A DNA stretch of 64,000 nucleotides, taken from NCBI GenBank assembly GCA_017429695.1, contig JAFROK010000034.1, positions 1 to 64,000 of the forward strand. The letters run 5' to 3'. Position 1 is the first letter of the stretch. Every line of letters starts with the position of its first letter. Positions 61,801 to 64,000 of this stretch are shown here, piece by piece. Below the pieces are notes generated by a model. That model did no database searches. It had not been told where the DNA came from and worked only from the letters and a program-made list of their open reading frames with translations. This DNA is from Clostridia bacterium. GTDB taxonomy: Bacteria > Bacillota > Clostridia > Christensenellales > Aristaeellaceae. Position numbers and translations under genes: made by a program.

Positions 61801-64000
61801 ATCACAGCACGCATACCTTCGAACACAACGCTGAAGGTATCAGTGCTGACCGCATTGGCGTCCAGGGAGCCTGCCGCCACGAGGGTCACCGTGGTCGGGC
61901 CGTCCGTCCGGGCAATGGAGCCGGTCTGCGTGCCTTCCAGGATACCGGAGTAGATGTTCAGGCTGGCCGCAGTCAGCTTGTTCTGGTCCGCATTGTAAAT
62001 GTCAGCCTTCCTGGGTCTGTCAACGAGCTTGGTCTTCCATTCTGTCACCGATTCCTCGATCCACTCATAGTACTCGCCGACCTCGATCTTGTCGACATCC
62101 TGCTTGCGCCTGGATATCTGAATCCGTTTGCCGTCATTTTCCGGAACGCAGGTGTTCTTCAGTTCCTTTTCGGGATTGTTCGCATCGTAGATGATCACTT
62201 CACCGGTGCTGTACTGAACGACGATTCCCTTCTGCTTCTGTACGACGCCGTTGTCATCCCGCACCACGTGCTCACCGTATTTGAGCACTTCGTAGTTGAA
62301 GTGGCCCTGGACTGTGGTGACGTATTCACCTTCATCGATCTTGTCGTATTCAATGGCTGTGCCGACCGGGCCGCCGACCAGTGCCGCGGTGTTCTGCATA
62401 TTCTCGCGGGAGATGGCACGGCTGACATCCAGGTGGGCCAGGTCAAGGGCGAATCCCTTGTCCGTACCGGTGGAAGCGATGGTCGCGTTGGCGGTGGCGC
62501 TGTTAGCCACGGACTGTACGTCCACCTTGCCCGTCACATCCAGGATGCCGCCCACCCGCAGGTGCGCTTCCTGTTTCTGGGAAGTATCAGCCTTGGCGAT
62601 ATTCGCGCCGAGTTTCGCGCCGCCGACAGAAACTGCCGCGTAGCGTACATCTGCGCTCGTATTCACAGCGCCGGTGGACAGTACGTTCACGTTGCCTCCC
62701 ACCGTCGCAACACCCTTGACCGCTTCGAATCCGGAAGCTACCTCAGCAGTGTTCTTTGCCATGGCCACGTTCACGGCCAGGCTGGCCAGGCTGACGTCCA
62801 CACCGCGCTTGGAAGGAGTCACCTTGGCGCTGTTGTTCACGATATAATCGGTCTTCACATCCACGTCGCCGCCGATGTTTGTTTCCGTTCCGCTTACAAC
62901 CACCATCGTGCTGAACAGTTCCTGGCTGTAGGCGCCGGCGAACCGGGCCGAAGCACTGATGAAGTCGAAGCTCTGGTTGGAGATATCCGCTGTTACCGTG
63001 TCAGTTGCGATGTTCACGGACTTGATGGCGCCGAAGTTGTTTTCGCCTTCGAATTCCGCTTTGACAATGCTCCTTGCGCGTCCGTAGGCGATCGCCGCGT
63101 TGACCTTGACGCTCAGCAGGCTGCCGCCGCCGGTCACCATGTTCGCGGTGGTTTCGGCAATCTGGCTCGCATTGAGGTTCACAGTGCCGGTAACGGTGGT
63201 ATCACCGCTCAGTTTGACTTCGGTGCGGTTATCCGCGTCGTTCAGGGAAACCACAGCGGAAACCGCCACGTCTGCCAGGCCGATGGAGAGGCCCTTCAGG
63301 GCAGCCGTTGTATCCGCCTCACCGCCGCCCTGGACTGTCATGTTGCCGCCGACCTTCACGGTCTTTGCGCCGGTCAGGTAGGCGTAGTTCTTGGTGTTGT
63401 TCCGGGCGATAGCCGCGTTCATGCCGACGGAGATCAGGCCCATGTTACCGGAGATGGTGTGGGCGACCGCGTTCGTGTAGCGATGCTCGCCGACGCCGGT
63501 CATGATGTCCAGGTTGCCGGTCAGGTCGATCTTGGAGTCGGTTACGAATGCGCGGTTCTCCGCGTGCAGGTCGGCGTAGTTCACGCTCAGGCCGACCGCG
63601 ATGGCGCCGACCTGGACAGCCGCCAGGCTGGAGGTCGCTTCCGCGCCGATGTCGCCGATCACGGACATGTTGTTCGCGGTAACGTTCGCGTTGGTGACGC
63701 CCGCTTTGGCCTTGGTGTCGTTGAAGGCCAGCAGCACGTTGCCGCCTACCGCCACGCCGCCCGCGGCCACAGCCAGTACCTTCGGAACCGCCGCGCTGAC
63801 CGTGTCGTTGTAAACCTTAATGTCGCCCGCGGCGGTGATGGTGGATTCCTTATCCGCGCCGCCGATATGGGTGTTGATATCCGCATCCACGTCATTGACC
63901 GCCGCGTTCAGGGCGACGCCGACGCCGCCGACCGATACGCCCAGCAGATAGCTGTTCGCCGTAGTCTTGCTGGCCGCGTTCACGATGATGTCCTTACCGG
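58863..64000 (-). CDS. LktA-like filamentous beta-solenoid adhesin (5' end outside window)
   Basis: About 1711 C-terminal residues of a longer protein; the frame is open to the right edge, and the first internal GTG at 63983 is not a real start. Residues up to about 900 are solenoid turns of the type seen in LktA/filamentous haemagglutinin adhesins, with strings of GDI, GNL, VGGNVNV and STGAVNTSADV. A charged insert near residues 590-660 and a His/Cys-containing region (NRCDFCGTGTEYD) break the pattern. The last 350 residues are non-repetitive, ending in a very acidic tail. No anchor motif is seen. The gene is followed by a strong terminator. Confidence 0.75.
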   Translation of the reverse strand, partial: GKDIIVNAASKTTANSYLLGVSVGGVGVALNAAVNDVDADINTHIGGADKESTITAAGDIKVYNDTVSAAVPKVLAVAAGGVAVGGNVLLAFNDTKAKAGVTNANVTANNMSVIGDIGAEATSSLAAVQVGAIAVGLSVNYADLHAENRAFVTDSKIDLTGNLDIMTGVGEHRYTNAVAHTISGNMGLISVGMNAAIARNNTKNYAYLTGAKTVKVGGNMTVQGGGEADTTAALKGLSIGLADVAVSAVVSLNDADNRTEVKLSGDTTVTGTVNLNASQIAETTANMVTGGGSLLSVKVNAAIAYGRARSIVKAEFEGENNFGAIKSVNIATDTVTADISNQSFDFISASARFAGAYSQELFSTMVVVSGTETNIGGDVDVKTDYIVNNSAKVTPSKRGVDVSLASLAVNVAMAKNTAEVASGFEAVKGVATVGGNVNVLSTGAVNTSADVRYAAVSVGGAKLGANIAKADTSQKQEAHLRVGGILDVTGKVDVQSVANSATANATIASTGTDKGFALDLAHLDVSRAISRENMQNTAALVGGPVGTAIEYDKIDEGEYVTTVQGHFNYEVLKYGEHVVRDDNGVVQKQKGIVVQYSTGEVIIYDANNPEKELKNTCVPENDGKRIQISRRKQDVDKIEVGEYYEWIEESVTEWKTKLVDRPRKADIYNADQNKLTAASLNIYSGILEGTQTGSIARTDGPTTVTLVAAGSLDANAVSTDTFSVVFEGMRAVISGKATLKAETSTIADARGATPGKLSIVDTSSSNVTARVGERKDRQTVSIVIGKGNSLTAKSIDITTNNSGSAVAWLDQGTNYGLASVKKTSTPTESFYNTLISVGRDARLRATGGDINITSNDAPQATSKVDTSNYSLTMNFNTMMGKNSIDQENNIDFGGGSEVSANGNIKIETAQRTLAHASTKMTGGSVVEGSAAKAENNIYRVARVNVGEGASIHTDGEGNTLTILASSGMGDNIHTEATVSSGGLVALGDAKAYANVKTYTEVLIDKLAKIESQGDLLLDSRATSHNDANEYNAGIVTKATVDAAAGIPMPNTVAKNTLKFQAIVEINKDPDAGKGTATRARTSVKSVAGNLTVNASNEYMAVYAYASSIGAGGAGVSNANAWNAADLLNGVWIDDADLEGNNIYIYADNGGTLKSGDASKKAHIVSRSYTKLMAALGKVQPDSRITGQMINQIRSYNTANVKFTTHNGGKVVHETVSPKNSINQDCETDYKRIEILGISLTKANEISIIKWYVANRCDFCGTGTEYDIDRTVQEGIDKRYEDAFKKALSPIGEIARSVSNAGSITKARYGEEDYNEAGRLFVLELKSMLMKDVTLNPNKVKSYRLWTNSETFLNTYLMPNAARLYTNGSGALQYAVDVLEGDLFGDGRNLDIEILTALTANAINNPVIPVGSTGSLDLNTGVLTLPSNADYELYLNEVSGKWLLDSLQSGYIRTLMADTQEVNDFALEGNDLPVGEIIETLLEDESGEPVPGIRMFWIGNWPETAEDPDQPLICLVYNEETDEIDACRTSKRMAETEEFGVDTSLYLYRDSKSDRMGEEKYNVIFFDTPDGEQSLVKCWTDVLAGRKMEMPSAMKIVLRGQYLEGADKPVYTLADHAIIMCDGTDGKVDILGGYHATFDGDVFDSNYTRIEGIRSGDLQVTIKEGQPVWPEWTGKDSAVDIGGTRFQMVDDEWQQIPEDETFQAGDDGEDAA

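Overview
The window reads as chromosome of a Gram-positive-type anaerobe, most likely a gut or rumen Clostridia (Bacillota). The basis is a LytR-CpsA-Psr (LCP) protein, a LoaP-type NusG paralogue, a clostripain-family protease, a CotH-type kinase, strong GGAGG ribosome binding sites, and giant surface proteins with Listeria-Bacteroides (InlB B) repeats. The genus cannot be settled from the sequence. No tRNA, rRNA or CRISPR array was seen.

Positions 1-750 are mobile-element debris. The last codons and right end of an IS66-type element interrupt an IS110-type transposase gene, whose upstream non-coding end survives.

Positions 753-21306 (all minus strand) form a polysaccharide locus, transcribed from the high-coordinate end. 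It begins with a chain-length regulator fused to a tyrosine kinase. Next come a secreted protein of about 55 YD-like repeats, a degenerate LCP protein and a LoaP/NusG-like antiterminator. Then follow an initiating sugar-phosphate transferase, a CDP-glycerol-type phosphotransferase, a nucleotidyltransferase-aminotransferase fusion, an opine-dehydrogenase-like enzyme, three GT4 glycosyltransferases, a beta-propeller GINT1-like protein and a polymerase/ligase. No flippase is visible; it may lie beyond the insertion sequences. The inner part (about 753-12600) looks clearly more AT-rich than the DNA to the right.

Positions 21566-28412 hold a small membrane protein of unknown role, a Na/phosphate cotransporter with a PhoU-like tail, and a 1293-residue cytoplasmic c-di-GMP protein. 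The last combines a LacI-type sensor, a degenerate GGDEF, an intact EAL and a beta-solenoid tail.

Positions 28510-58662 (minus strand) form a probable five-gene operon of exported proteins. In transcription order these are a 7946-residue repeat protein, a clostripain-like protease, a UshA-like 5'-nucleotidase, an exported zeta-toxin-like P-loop kinase and a CotH-like kinase. The giant protein ends in a domain that resembles the neighbouring nucleotidase but has lost its metal ligands. From 58863 to the window end lies the 3' part of a second giant, LktA-like beta-solenoid adhesin gene.

The two best candidates for undescribed biology are the exported kinase/nucleotidase/protease operon attached to the giant adhesin, and the CDP-activation triad (6566-10645) inside the polysaccharide locus.
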